Shown: positions 44,509-52,131 of the stretch, piece after piece
How positions within the stretch are numbered: the first letter of the stretch is position 1
Layout of the letters: every line of letters begins with the position of its first letter
From: Paenarthrobacter aurescens
Lineage (GTDB): Bacteria; Actinomycetota; Actinomycetes; Actinomycetales; Micrococcaceae
Reading direction: 5' to 3'
DNA length: 64,000 nt
Assembly: GCF_025421775.1 (NCBI RefSeq)
Contig: NZ_JAOEFX010000010.1
Span: forward strand, 62,001-126,000
Made by a program: the position numbers and the translations under genes
The notes under the pieces: generated by a model
Told to the model about the DNA's origin: nothing
What the model saw: only the letters and a program-made list of their open reading frames with translations
Databases searched by the model: none

Positions 44509-44927
44509 ATGATGAGAATGGTGCAAAGGGGAATTCGGGGGCAGAGGATGATTTCACGGATGAAGATCTGCGATTGGGAAGGAAAGCCTGTAGATATATA
44601 GACATACTTTGCGTGATTGTCGCATTGCTTTGTGTAGGTATTGCAGTGTTTGTTTTCACTCACGTCCCTTGGGATACGCGAATGCCCTACGACGGAAGGT
44701 TTGATCGCTCCGGCAATGGGATTCCAATGCAGATGGCCATGCTCATTGTGTTTCTTGTGCTCTTCCTCTTTTGGCGGTCCGGTAGAAAGCCCGATGCGCA
44801 CCGGATGCGAAAGGGATCTCGCATCGGGACCTACATTCTAGGAACAGCCATGATCATGGCATGTCTTGCTGGCCAATGGGTTATGGGTCAGTCCATCCTC
44901 ACTGCTGGCGGCTACTTTGGGAGTTAG
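44502..44927 (+). CDS. membrane protein, candidate immunity to the Rhs tip
   Basis: A 141-residue protein with an acidic N-terminus and four hydrophobic segments (IDILCVIVALLCVGIAVFVF, MAMLIVFLVLFLFW, IGTYILGTAMIMACLAG). Its GTG start lies inside the Rhs stop region (overlap of 7 bases), so it is made together with the toxin. That position is where Rhs immunity genes occur. It is a paralogue of the product of 46747-47097 (shared layout and C-terminal GGYFG/SGYFR). No enzymatic motif. Confidence 0.7.
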   Translation: MVDDENGAKGNSGAEDDFTDEDLRLGRKACRYIDILCVIVALLCVGIAVFVFTHVPWDTRMPYDGRFDRSGNGIPMQMAMLIVFLVLFLFWRSGRKPDAHRMRKGSRIGTYILGTAMIMACLAGQWVMGQSILTAGGYFGS

Positions 44928-45046
44928 TACTTCTTTCCGTTCTGTGGTGGCGTGAATTTTCCGGTCTTGGGTGGAGGCGGCATCCCGTTGAAGTCGCCTT
45001 TCGGATTTGGCATTCGCTGCGTTGCTGAGTCTGCCTTGTGTGGTGG
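44924..45046 (-). other. possible remnant of a minus-strand gene end
   Basis: An open minus-strand frame between stops codes for 41 codons including MPNPKGDFNGMPPPPKTG and KFTPPQNGKKY before its stop, a composition more like a protein tail than random. It has no identifiable gene head and ends exactly where the plus-strand immunity gene ends. It may be what is left of an inverted or displaced gene. The rest of 44928-45145 shows nothing else. Confidence 0.25.
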
Positions 45047-45145
45047 TCATGGCGGGCCGGTGAAAGGGGCATGGTTCCTGTCGCCGTCGTACTTTCGTAA
45101 CGAGCCCGGATCCGTGTGATCCGTCCGGGGTCTCCTTGACTGCTG

Positions 45146-46285
45146 GTGGTGGGATCTGCCCTCGTCCTCGGCACCGGGTGGGACGGCAACCCCTACGCCT
45201 ACACCGGGAACAATCCCCTCAACACTTCTGACCCGGCCACCCGGGGCTTCCTCTCCACCGACCCCCTCGCCCCCGTCCTGGGAGCGGGCTGGGACGGCAA
45301 CCCCTACTCCTACGCCGGAAACAACCCCCTCAACGCCACTGACCCCACCGGTCTGAAACCCCTGACAGACGCCGACCTGAAAGCCTATGACGGGTCCTCC
45401 CGCGGCGCGTTCGCCGCAGCGGGGGACTGGCTCGGCGACAACTGGGAATACGTCGTCGGCGGTGCCGCTGTGGTGGGCGGGGCCGTGTTGATGTTCGTCC
45501 CCGGCGGACAACTCGCGGGCATGGGACTGATGAGCTTCGGCGCCGACGTCGTCATCCAAAAAGCAACCACCGGCGAAGTGGACTGGGGTCGAGCCATTGG
45601 GAGCGGTGTTATGGGTGTAGCCGGCGGTGGCGCGGGAATGATCGTTGCTAAGTCTGCTTCACTCGTTGTTGGAAGATTGGTGGCGGGCCAAGCTGCGCGA
45701 AGTATGGCTTCAAATGTTGCGACTTCGACGTTGACTCGTGCCACAGGCAATGCCGCAGTCATTGCACGGAGGTTCGGCGCTAATTTGTTGAAAGACATGG
45801 TCGGCAGTGGTGCAGCAGGAGGTGTAGCCGGAACCGTAGATTATGTCCGTGAACGCGTTCAGAAGGGCGGCCCCTGGACAGCCCAAGGACTGTTGGGTAG
45901 CGCGGCTGGAGGTGCCTCCACGGGTGTCATCAGCGGGGCACTGAGCCCTGCGGCTGGGCACGCCGCTAACAAGGGCCTCCAGTTTGGTTCGACATTGGGC
46001 ATCAATATCGGGGCTGGATTCGCGGGAGAAGCTGTGAAGAGTGGCGTGAATGGTGAAGCCTTCGACCCGATTAAGTCCGGGGTGTCGTCCGTCATGGCGG
46101 GCGCAGGGACTTCCACTTTGTCCGCAATTCGTGGCAAAATTCCACAGGGCTACGGGGATCTTATCGGACCCAGCGCACCTTCCCCGGTTGAATACTTTAC
46201 CAAGAGCACCGTGATGACCGAGACCGCTAATGCACTGATAGGAAGCGGTGCAAATTTTTACACCGATGAAATGTGGACGAAGTAA
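45146..46285 (+). CDS. orphan Rhs C-terminal toxin cassette
   Basis: This 379-residue frame lacks the WXG module and all YD repeats. It begins inside an Rhs core end, contains that end twice (WDGNPYAYTGNNPLNTSDP then WDGNPYSYAGNNPLNATDP), and continues through DLKAYDGSSRGAFAAAGDWLG into a different Gly/Ala-rich tip. The tip shares spaced residues with the tip of the full-length gene but is clearly divergent. There is no ribosome-binding site at the GTG at 45146. It is best read as a silent spare tip that could replace the active one by recombination. Confidence 0.8.
   Translation: MVGSALVLGTGWDGNPYAYTGNNPLNTSDPATRGFLSTDPLAPVLGAGWDGNPYSYAGNNPLNATDPTGLKPLTDADLKAYDGSSRGAFAAAGDWLGDNWEYVVGGAAVVGGAVLMFVPGGQLAGMGLMSFGADVVIQKATTGEVDWGRAIGSGVMGVAGGGAGMIVAKSASLVVGRLVAGQAARSMASNVATSTLTRATGNAAVIARRFGANLLKDMVGSGAAGGVAGTVDYVRERVQKGGPWTAQGLLGSAAGGASTGVISGALSPAAGHAANKGLQFGSTLGINIGAGFAGEAVKSGVNGEAFDPIKSGVSSVMAGAGTSTLSAIRGKIPQGYGDLIGPSAPSPVEYFTKSTVMTETANALIGSGANFYTDEMWTK
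45162..45345 (+). repeat. internal duplication at the orphan cassette junction
   Basis: 45162-45232 and 45275-45345 are near-identical (GTCCT..., GGACGGCAACCCCTAC..., AACAA.CCCCTCAAC). The first copy runs into the earlier core motif DPATRG instead of DPTG, which is the expected product of unequal recombination between GACCC-containing sites. Confidence 0.85.
45233..45450 (+). repeat. Rhs core-end repeat, copy 2
   Basis: Counterpart of 43399-43620, with a handful of scattered mostly synonymous differences. Confidence 0.9.
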
Positions 46286-46666
46286 ATGAAGAATGAAAGC
46301 GACAAAAAGGCAATCCCCAGCAAACGAATCGCTCCGGAATGGTATTACTGGACCGGGGTCGTTATACCGGGAATTCTCATGCTGGTTCTGTGCGTCAATA
46401 GGACTGAAGAGTTTGGAATATCCGTTTGGATTGCTAACATTATTGTCCTTATTGCTAGCGCCCTTGGCATTGGATTTGTAACGTATTGGAAATCCAACTT
46501 CGCCGCCACGCTGTCCTTTGGTGCCACCATCATCTTAGGCAGCTTAGCCTTCGCTGCTCTTTCTAATGTTCTCCCGGTGATTGGCTTGACGGGTGGTGCG
46601 CTGTGGACGGGTTGTCCTCTCGGTCTATTGGTTGGACTGACACTGACCGCCGGAGAAGAGCGTTAA
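46286..46666 (+). CDS. membrane protein, candidate immunity to the orphan tip
   Basis: A 126-residue protein with a basic start and four hydrophobic segments (WTGVVIPGILMLVLCV, IANIIVLIASALGIGF, AATLSFGATIILGSLAF, LGLLVGLTLTAG). Its ATG follows the orphan cassette stop without a gap (TAAATG), so the two form a toxin tip and immunity pair. It is not obviously related to the other two candidates by sequence, matching the idea that each immunity is specific to its tip. Confidence 0.65.
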   Translation: MKNESDKKAIPSKRIAPEWYYWTGVVIPGILMLVLCVNRTEEFGISVWIANIIVLIASALGIGFVTYWKSNFAATLSFGATIILGSLAFAALSNVLPVIGLTGGALWTGCPLGLLVGLTLTAGEER

Positions 46667-46746
46667 TGCTCAGTTGGTGACGGTATTTGTGTTCAGGGCC
46701 CCAGATGGCTTGAGCTGCCAAAAAGGAGGGTCGGCGGGGAGGTCTA

Positions 46747-47097
46747 ATGGAAGGAAGCATTCGATTGGAGAAAAAGACAAGTAACTACCTGGACGTCATG
46801 TGTCTATTTGGCGTCTTGGTGAGCCTTGGTATTACTACATTTGTTTTCATGAATGCTCCGTTGAGTGCCGAAGTGGCCTATCACGGCGGATCGATTCCTG
46901 CAGTGTTACTTCTACTCCTGTCCGCACTGGGTATACTCCTGTTCTGGATTTCTGAACGGTTATTGGGGACCCATCCTACTCGTGGCCAGGCGCGTGCGCT
47001 GGTTTTTATTTCGGGCCCAGTTACCATTCTGGTGTGTATTTCCTTCCAGGCATTTCTAGCCGTGATCGTGCTGGATGAGAGTGGATATTTTAGGTGA
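46747..47097 (+). CDS. membrane protein paralogous to the 44502 immunity candidate
   Basis: A 116-residue protein with four membrane segments. It aligns along its length with the product of 44502-44927: NYLDVMCLFGVLVSLGITTFVF against RYIDILCVIVALLCVGIAVFVF, and a matching C-terminal SGYFR. AGGAGG occurs about 25 bases upstream. No toxin tip precedes it directly, so it may be an orphan immunity protecting against sister strains that carry a related tip. Confidence 0.6.
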   Translation: MEGSIRLEKKTSNYLDVMCLFGVLVSLGITTFVFMNAPLSAEVAYHGGSIPAVLLLLLSALGILLFWISERLLGTHPTRGQARALVFISGPVTILVCISFQAFLAVIVLDESGYFR

Positions 47098-47368
47098 GTA
47101 GCACACCGCCGCTCATCAGTTTTGAGGGTCGGAAGGCTTGCCTTGGCGACTGACGCGATGCTGGGATAGCTCGGGTCACAGCGTGCCTAACCGGTGCACC
47201 TGGGCAGTTCCGGAGATGCGTGAGGTTTCCACTTCTGATCAGTGGTTATTCGTTCTGCTCATTCAAGTTATCTTCTACGGAAGAGATTATCGGGCGCAGA
47301 ACATTTGCGTTCGGAAGATAGTTGTTTGTTGGTTTCTATAGATATTTCTGGGAAGGACATGAAGACAG

Positions 47369-47929
47369 ATGGATATGAAGACTGTTGATCCTGCAGGCGG
47401 AGGCCTTGCGGAGGTTAAAGGTTCGGGTGAGCTGGCTGGTCCTCTATATGGAGCATCGTTTGGTAAGTCGGTGAAGCGGTTCTTTGCCAAGTATGCGAAG
47501 TTCGCTGGTCGCGCCTCGCGGAGTGAGTTCTGGTGGAGTCAGCTTTTCGTTTTCCTGGTCATGGTGGTCCCATACCTCGTGATGACGATCGGGTTCGTGG
47601 CCAGTACTGCCTGGGCTCAGCAGAACCCTAATGTGCAGTCCATGGGTTTCGATCCGGCCACCGGGAAAGAAGTGTTCTATGAGGCCGCTCCTGGTATTGT
47701 GAACGCCCCGGCTGGAAGTCTCATGGTGGTAGGTTTCATTCTCGTCGTTGTTCTGGGGCTGGCCATTGTGGTGCCGCAGCTGTCGTTGCTTTGGCGGCGT
47801 TTGCATGATGCAAATCTTGCGGGTCCGCTTGCGTTCGTTGGGCTTGTTCCGATGGTCGGTGGACTGGCTGTTTTGATTTTGGCGCTTATGCCGTCCAAGA
47901 CGGAAGGTCGGCGCTTCGACCCCCGGTGA
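47369..47929 (+). CDS. DUF805 membrane protein
   Basis: A 186-residue protein with the DUF805 core FGRASRSEFWW-like motif (KFAGRASRSEFWWSQLFVF) and three membrane segments, then LSLLWRRLHDANLAGPLAF and the ending PSKTEGRRFDP. DUF805 proteins are small bacterial membrane proteins of unknown role. GGAAGG lies upstream. The 271 bases before it (47098-47368) are relatively AT-rich and hold no gene that I can support. Confidence 0.8.
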   Translation: MDMKTVDPAGGGLAEVKGSGELAGPLYGASFGKSVKRFFAKYAKFAGRASRSEFWWSQLFVFLVMVVPYLVMTIGFVASTAWAQQNPNVQSMGFDPATGKEVFYEAAPGIVNAPAGSLMVVGFILVVVLGLAIVVPQLSLLWRRLHDANLAGPLAFVGLVPMVGGLAVLILALMPSKTEGRRFDPR

Positions 47930-48056
47930 CGGGCGGGGCATCAGAGGGGGGCTGGTGGAAGTCGGGGCGCTCCTTGCGGGCCTGGTAGCGGATGCCCAGC
48001 GGGCGGCTAAAGAGGGTCTGCACGCGCTGGATGGGACTGAGCGTGTGCGGGGCCAT
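47886..48056 (-). other. short unrecognised minus-strand frame, possible gene fragment
   Basis: The frame 47886-48128 is open. From the ATG at 48056 it reads MAPHTLSPIQRVQTLFSRPL and GIRYQARKERPDFHQPP, amphipathic and protein-like, and then runs antisense into the DUF805 gene end. The conserved-looking part is 47930-48085. It may be a remnant of a gene disrupted by insertions in this segment. Confidence 0.25.
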
Positions 48057-48094
48057 GTACTGGGCTGCGGGAAGTCGACTTTGGAGGGCAGCTA

Positions 48095-48484
48095 GTGGAC
48101 AACCATCGTCAACGGCGACCGAATTGTGCTAGCGCGCTTCGTGAGTTTTGGCTGAGGATGCTAATCCCAGTTGTCCTGCTAACGGTTTTGGTTGCGGTGT
48201 TAATCGGATACCGGCCCCACCAGGAGATGGCATCGTCCTTTCTGGTTGTGGGGCTGGGCTTGCTGGCGAGTGCCGCTGTGGGCGTCCTGAGCGGCGTCAA
48301 AGGTCCATCGTGGGCCATATATGTACTGATCGTGCTGGAAGTGGGGCTACTCCTCTTTTCGCCCGCCCCGTGGCAGGGCCTCGCTCTGGTAAGCGTCCCT
48401 GTGTCGGCCATCGGATTCATGATGGGTAGGGAGATCGCTTTCCTCCGCATCAACAGGACGCAAGGGGTTCCGCCGACCACCTGA
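48095..48484 (+). CDS. small membrane protein
   Basis: A 129-residue protein with about four hydrophobic segments (MLIPVVLLTVLVAVLIGY, SSFLVVGLGLLASAAVG, WAIYVLIVLEVGLLLF). TTGGAGG lies 8 bases ahead of the GTG start. No family recognised. It lies at the end of the Rhs-associated segment and could be another immunity-type protein, but no toxin frame precedes it. Confidence 0.55.
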   Translation: MDNHRQRRPNCASALREFWLRMLIPVVLLTVLVAVLIGYRPHQEMASSFLVVGLGLLASAAVGVLSGVKGPSWAIYVLIVLEVGLLLFSPAPWQGLALVSVPVSAIGFMMGREIAFLRINRTQGVPPTT

Positions 48485-48596
48485 GATGTGGCGCGTGAGC
48501 TGATCGCTGACTATCGGGACGTCTCCACCGTGCAGGTCGTCACTCGGGTACCGCATGAGGACCTGGAAGTCTCGGTGCTTCGATACAGACATAAGA

Positions 48597-48639
48597 AAAG
48601 GCCCCGCCTCCCTCATAAACAAAGGGAAGCAGGGCCTTT
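48597..48639 (-). terminator. terminator after tRNA-Ser
   Basis: Outer stem AAAGGCCC / GGGCCTTT with a further paired region (GC.TCCCT / AGGGA.GC) and a T-rich run on the minus strand after the hairpin. It also faces the plus-strand gene ending at 48484. Confidence 0.8.
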
Positions 48640-48648
48640 CTCATTGGC

Positions 48649-48734
48649 GGTGACGGTGGGATTTGAACCCACGTTGGCTTTTACACCAAACAACATTTCG
48701 AGTGTTGCACCTTCGGCCGCTCGGACACGTCACC
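48649..48734 (-). tRNA. tRNA-Ser (anticodon CGA)
   Basis: The minus strand folds as a class II tRNA of 86 bases: acceptor GGTGACG / CGTCACC, anticodon stem CAACA / TGTTG with loop CTCGAAA giving anticodon CGA (reads UCG), a long variable arm, and T-arm GTGGG TTCAAAT CCCAC. CCA is not encoded. It borders the Rhs segment. Confidence 0.96.
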
Positions 48735-48872
48735 AACTGAAATAGGCTACCCGAGATTGGCCCCGTTCCCCAAAACGAGCCCCTCTGGTCCCTCCCCAAA
48801 AAGCAGGTGGCGCACCCTTCAACCCACGCCAACTTCCGTCCACAGCCCCGCACCGATAGATTCGTAAGCATC

Positions 48873-49886
48873 ATGACGATTTCGCAGGAACACGAACGGA
48901 AGCAAGAGCACGAAGCCCACGCCTACTGGGTCACTGAGACGGGCGATGGTGAGCTGCGCCAGGAAGCCCTGCCGGCAAGGCAGGAAGGCGAAGCCCTCGT
49001 CAGGACCTTGTACTCGGGCGTCAGCCGGGGCACGGAGCGCGTGGTACACGAAGGCCGCGTCCCGGAGCGAGTGGCTGACCTAATGCAGGCCCCGCACCAG
49101 GAGGGCGACTTCCCGGGCCCGGTGAAGTACGGCTACTTGAGTGTGGGGACGGTCGAGCAAGGACCGGAAGAGTGGGTAGGAAAGACTGTCTTCAGCCTGC
49201 ATCCCCATCAGGACCTTTACATCATTCCCACCAGCCAGCTCACGGCCATTCCCGAGGAAGTCCCGGCCCGCCGCGCGGTGCTCACTGGCATCGTTGAGGT
49301 CGCCATCAATGCCCTCTGGGAAGCCAGACCGACGCTGGGTGACCGTGTCGCCGTCGTCGGTGGTGGTTTGGTGGGTGGCGTCCTGGCGACGCTCCTGCGG
49401 AAGTATCCGCTGGGTCGCCTGCAGTTGGTAGACGCGGATCCGGAGAAGCGAAAGCTGGCGGACACCATCAACATCGAATTCGCCGAACCAGAGGAAGCCA
49501 AGGATGACAACGACATCGTCTTCCACTGCTCCGCCTCCAACGAAGGCCTCACGTTGAGCCTGCAACTGGCCGGCGATGACTCCGACGTCATCGAGCTTTC
49601 CTGGTTCGCCGACAAGGAAGTTACCCTGCCGCTCGGCGAGGACTTCCATGCCCGCCGCCTGAACATCCGTTCCAGCCAAGTGGGCGCAGTGGCCCTCCCG
49701 CGACGGCACCGACGCACCAACGCCCAACGACTCGAGCAGGCGGCAAGAGAACTGAAAGACCCGCTGTTCGACACGTTCCTGACCAGCGAATGCCAGTTCC
49801 GGAACCTGCCCACCACACTTGTTAAATTGTTCGAACGGCCCGGCGGTTTCTGCCACGTGGTCGCCTATCCCACCCCGGAGGATTAG
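48873..49886 (+). CDS. MDR-family zinc-type alcohol dehydrogenase-like protein
   Basis: A 337-residue medium-chain dehydrogenase relative. It has the GroES-like start (EALVRTLYSGVSRGTERVV), a Rossmann motif VAVVGGGLVGGVLATLL near residue 160 and a C-terminal helical part. The Cys/His zinc ligands of true alcohol dehydrogenases are absent at the usual positions, so a reductase role is more likely. It is followed after 3 bases by a pterin-synthase-like gene and then a glycosyltransferase, suggesting a pathway in which it oxidises or reduces a pterin or sugar side chain. The ATG at 48873 is chosen over an in-frame ATG at 48807 near the tRNA. Confidence 0.8.
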   Translation: MTISQEHERKQEHEAHAYWVTETGDGELRQEALPARQEGEALVRTLYSGVSRGTERVVHEGRVPERVADLMQAPHQEGDFPGPVKYGYLSVGTVEQGPEEWVGKTVFSLHPHQDLYIIPTSQLTAIPEEVPARRAVLTGIVEVAINALWEARPTLGDRVAVVGGGLVGGVLATLLRKYPLGRLQLVDADPEKRKLADTINIEFAEPEEAKDDNDIVFHCSASNEGLTLSLQLAGDDSDVIELSWFADKEVTLPLGEDFHARRLNIRSSQVGAVALPRRHRRTNAQRLEQAARELKDPLFDTFLTSECQFRNLPTTLVKLFERPGGFCHVVAYPTPED

Positions 49887-49889
49887 TAC

Positions 49890-50288
49890 ATGTTCAGCCT
49901 GACCGTCCGACGCCACTTCATGATCGCCCACAGCCTTCCCCGCGAAGCGTTCGGCCCGGCCCAAGGCCTCCATGGTGCAACGTTTGTGGCCGAAGTCAGT
50001 TTCCGCCGCCCGGATCTCAATGACGACGCAATCGTTCTGGACATTGGCGCAGCGGGCGGCATCCTTGAGGAAATCCTGGAGGACCTGAACTACAAGAACC
50101 TCGATGAGCACCCGGCATTCAAGGGCAAGCTCTCCACCACGGAGGCCCTCGCCAAGCACATCGCCGACGCCATGGCCACCCGGATCCAGGACACCGCCGA
50201 CGGACCGGCGCTTAGCGGCATCGACGTCGTCCTCCGCGAAAACCCCGACGCGTGGGCTGGCTACTCGCTGGAGCTTCCGGTCAAGTAA
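49890..50288 (+). CDS. 6-pyruvoyl-tetrahydropterin synthase/QueD-family protein
   Basis: A 132-residue protein of the PTPS fold: MFSLTVRRHFMIAHSLP with the first zinc His in a FxxAH-like context, then LHGATFVAEVSF supplying further His, and LDIGAAGGILEEILEDLNYKNLDE as in QueD. It would act on dihydroneopterin triphosphate. No queC, queE or queF is nearby, so queuosine synthesis is not supported; the neighbours point to a modified pterin. Confidence 0.85.
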   Translation: MFSLTVRRHFMIAHSLPREAFGPAQGLHGATFVAEVSFRRPDLNDDAIVLDIGAAGGILEEILEDLNYKNLDEHPAFKGKLSTTEALAKHIADAMATRIQDTADGPALSGIDVVLRENPDAWAGYSLELPVK

Positions 50289-51299
50289 GTGCAGATCCGC
50301 TTCCTGGTCCCGGGGAACGTCCGGCACGGCTCCGGCGGCAACAAGTACAACGCCAAGCTTGCCGAGCATCTGACCGCCTTGGGTGCGGACGTCGAGACGG
50401 TAATCGTCGACGGCGATTGGCCGGTTGGTAGCCCGGCAGACCGGCAGCGGTTCGCGGAAGCGCTCGACGGCGGCACAACAGTGATTGCCGACGGCTTGGT
50501 GGCGAGCGGGGCACCGGATGAAATCGCCGGCGCCGCAGGCAAAGGAACGAAGGTCTGGATCCTGTCCCACATAGCGTTGGCGGACCACCATGACCTTGAG
50601 GCCAAGGCGCTGGCCGCCGCAACCGGGACCATCTGCCCGAGCGCCCACTCCGCAGTTGAGCTTGAGACGAAGCACGGGACGCAGAACATTGTCATCGCCA
50701 CGCCCGGAGCTGAAAAGGCAAGCCTCGCCAAGGGGTCGCAACCACAGCACATCGTGGCCGTCGCCGCGTTGCTGCCCAACAAGAGCCAAACACTCTTGGT
50801 AGAGGCCCTCAGCCAGATAAAGGATCTGCCGTGGACCGCCGCCCTGGTTGGCTCGGACGCTGCTGACCCGGCGTACGCCGCCGAGGTGACGGCCGCCGTC
50901 GAGCATTACATGCTGCAGGACCGCATCAGTGTCACCGGCGAGTTGACGGGTGAGGCGTTCGAAGACCAGTGGCACAAAGCCGACCTCAGCATCCTCCTGT
51001 CCCGCTCGGAGAGCTTTGGCATGGTGGTGACGGAATCGTTGGCCCACGGCGTCCCGATGATTGTCCGGCAGGGGACCGGTGCAGTCGAGGCCCTCGGCGA
51101 CACAAGAGCGGGTGCGGCCCTGGACGTCGCCACCGGAGACGAACCAGCCCACACACTTCGGAATTGGCTCACCAACCCGGAGTTGCAACAGCGCTGGCGC
51201 AACAACGCCCTCCAAGCCCGCGAGCATCTACGAGGCTGGGACGCCACTGCCGCCACTGTCCTCAGCGCGCTGGGGACTAAACCACAAAGTTTGCTGTAG
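50289..51299 (+). CDS. family 4-like glycosyltransferase
   Basis: A 336-residue GT-B enzyme. The N-terminal domain starts IRFLVPGNVRHGSGGNKYNAKLAEHL and the C-terminal domain has the nucleotide-sugar site SRSESFGMVVTESLAHGVPMI (E-x7-E pattern). The GTG start follows the PTPS stop directly, so the three genes are one unit. Together they suggest a glycosylated pterin. The 3' end overlaps the convergent lipoprotein gene by 23 bases. Confidence 0.85.
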   Translation: MQIRFLVPGNVRHGSGGNKYNAKLAEHLTALGADVETVIVDGDWPVGSPADRQRFAEALDGGTTVIADGLVASGAPDEIAGAAGKGTKVWILSHIALADHHDLEAKALAAATGTICPSAHSAVELETKHGTQNIVIATPGAEKASLAKGSQPQHIVAVAALLPNKSQTLLVEALSQIKDLPWTAALVGSDAADPAYAAEVTAAVEHYMLQDRISVTGELTGEAFEDQWHKADLSILLSRSESFGMVVTESLAHGVPMIVRQGTGAVEALGDTRAGAALDVATGDEPAHTLRNWLTNPELQQRWRNNALQAREHLRGWDATAATVLSALGTKPQSLL

Positions 51300-51675
51300 C
51301 ACTGGTCGAGCAGGCAGAGGGATCGAACGGCGGATCCCACTCCAACTTGGCGGTCGTCTTCGCAAGGGGCGTGGTGGAGCCCGTGAGGTAGACCGTTACT
51401 TCCATGGTTTTTGTTCCGGCGGCGATCCATAGGGGGTTGTCGGCCACAGCGGCGTGGCGCTCGGTGTCAGAGTCCGGCGTGTACACACATGCTTCCTGCC
51501 CCGGACAGTTGACGGTGTACTCCAAGGTTTCCCACGACGCGCCAAGCCGGGAAAAATCGATACTCACGTCAGTGCGCCGAAGCATCGAATCGCATGCCTG
51601 TTGTCCGCATGCCGTCATAGTTCCTGCGACCACCACAGTAGCAAGACAAAAAGCTCCCCACGACTTCTCGAGCAT
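51277..51675 (-). CDS. small lipoprotein
   Basis: A 132-residue exported protein with a lipobox-like GTMTAC after a hydrophobic leader and several further cysteines (QQACDSM, NCPGQEACVY, DPSACSTS) that could form disulfides. No domain recognised. Confidence 0.65.
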   Translation of the reverse strand: MLEKSWGAFCLATVVVAGTMTACGQQACDSMLRRTDVSIDFSRLGASWETLEYTVNCPGQEACVYTPDSDTERHAAVADNPLWIAAGTKTMEVTVYLTGSTTPLAKTTAKLEWDPPFDPSACSTSATANFVV

Positions 51676-51723
51676 GGGTCAGTCTAAGCTCAACCGTCGG
51701 CCGCGCGGGCAAAACGGTCAAAG

Positions 51724-52104
51724 TCAGCCCGAACCGTACGGCCGCGTGATCGCCTCAAGGAAATGCCCATCGAGGTCGCAGAAGTAGATTCCACGGCCGC
51801 CGTCGTTGTGGTTGATCTGGTTTGCTCGGGAACGGGCAGGGTCCGCCCAATAGGGAATGTGCTCCGCGGTGATTCGCAGGAAGATCTGGTCGAATTCCTC
51901 TTCGCTCACCAGAAAGGCGTAGTGCTGCGGGGCGATGGCACCGCTCGCCTCAAGGAAGTCCAACGTGACACCGTTGTCCAACGCCACCGTGACGAAGGAC
52001 CACATGGGTTGCGGCTTCGGAAGGCCGAAGATACGGGCGAGGAACTCCGCGGAACGGTGCTTGTCCGTGGCGTAAACGATGGTGTGGTTGAAACTGACAG
52101 GCAT
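51724..52104 (-). CDS. VOC-family (glyoxalase-like) protein
   Basis: A 126-residue vicinal-oxygen-chelate fold protein: FNHTIVYATDKHRSAEFLARIFGL with the first metal His, HYAFLVSEEEFD in the middle and GRGIYFCDLDGHFLEAIT with the final Glu. Metal ligands are kept, so a lyase, isomerase or resistance role is possible; substrate unknown. Confidence 0.85.
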   Translation of the reverse strand: MPVSFNHTIVYATDKHRSAEFLARIFGLPKPQPMWSFVTVALDNGVTLDFLEASGAIAPQHYAFLVSEEEFDQIFLRITAEHIPYWADPARSRANQINHNDGGRGIYFCDLDGHFLEAITRPYGSG

Positions 52105-52131
52105 GGCTTGCTCCCGAAATGTTCGGCTACG

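Noticed and set aside
49890..50288. queD of a queuosine pathway
   Set aside because: No other queuosine genes are near and the neighbours are a dehydrogenase and a glycosyltransferase; only the fold-level assignment is safe.
49080..51227. 715-codon open frame on the minus strand opposite the dehydrogenase, pterin synthase and glycosyltransferase genes
   Set aside because: It is exactly antisense to three genes with clear family motifs, and its translation has no recognisable domain; long antisense frames are expected at this GC content.
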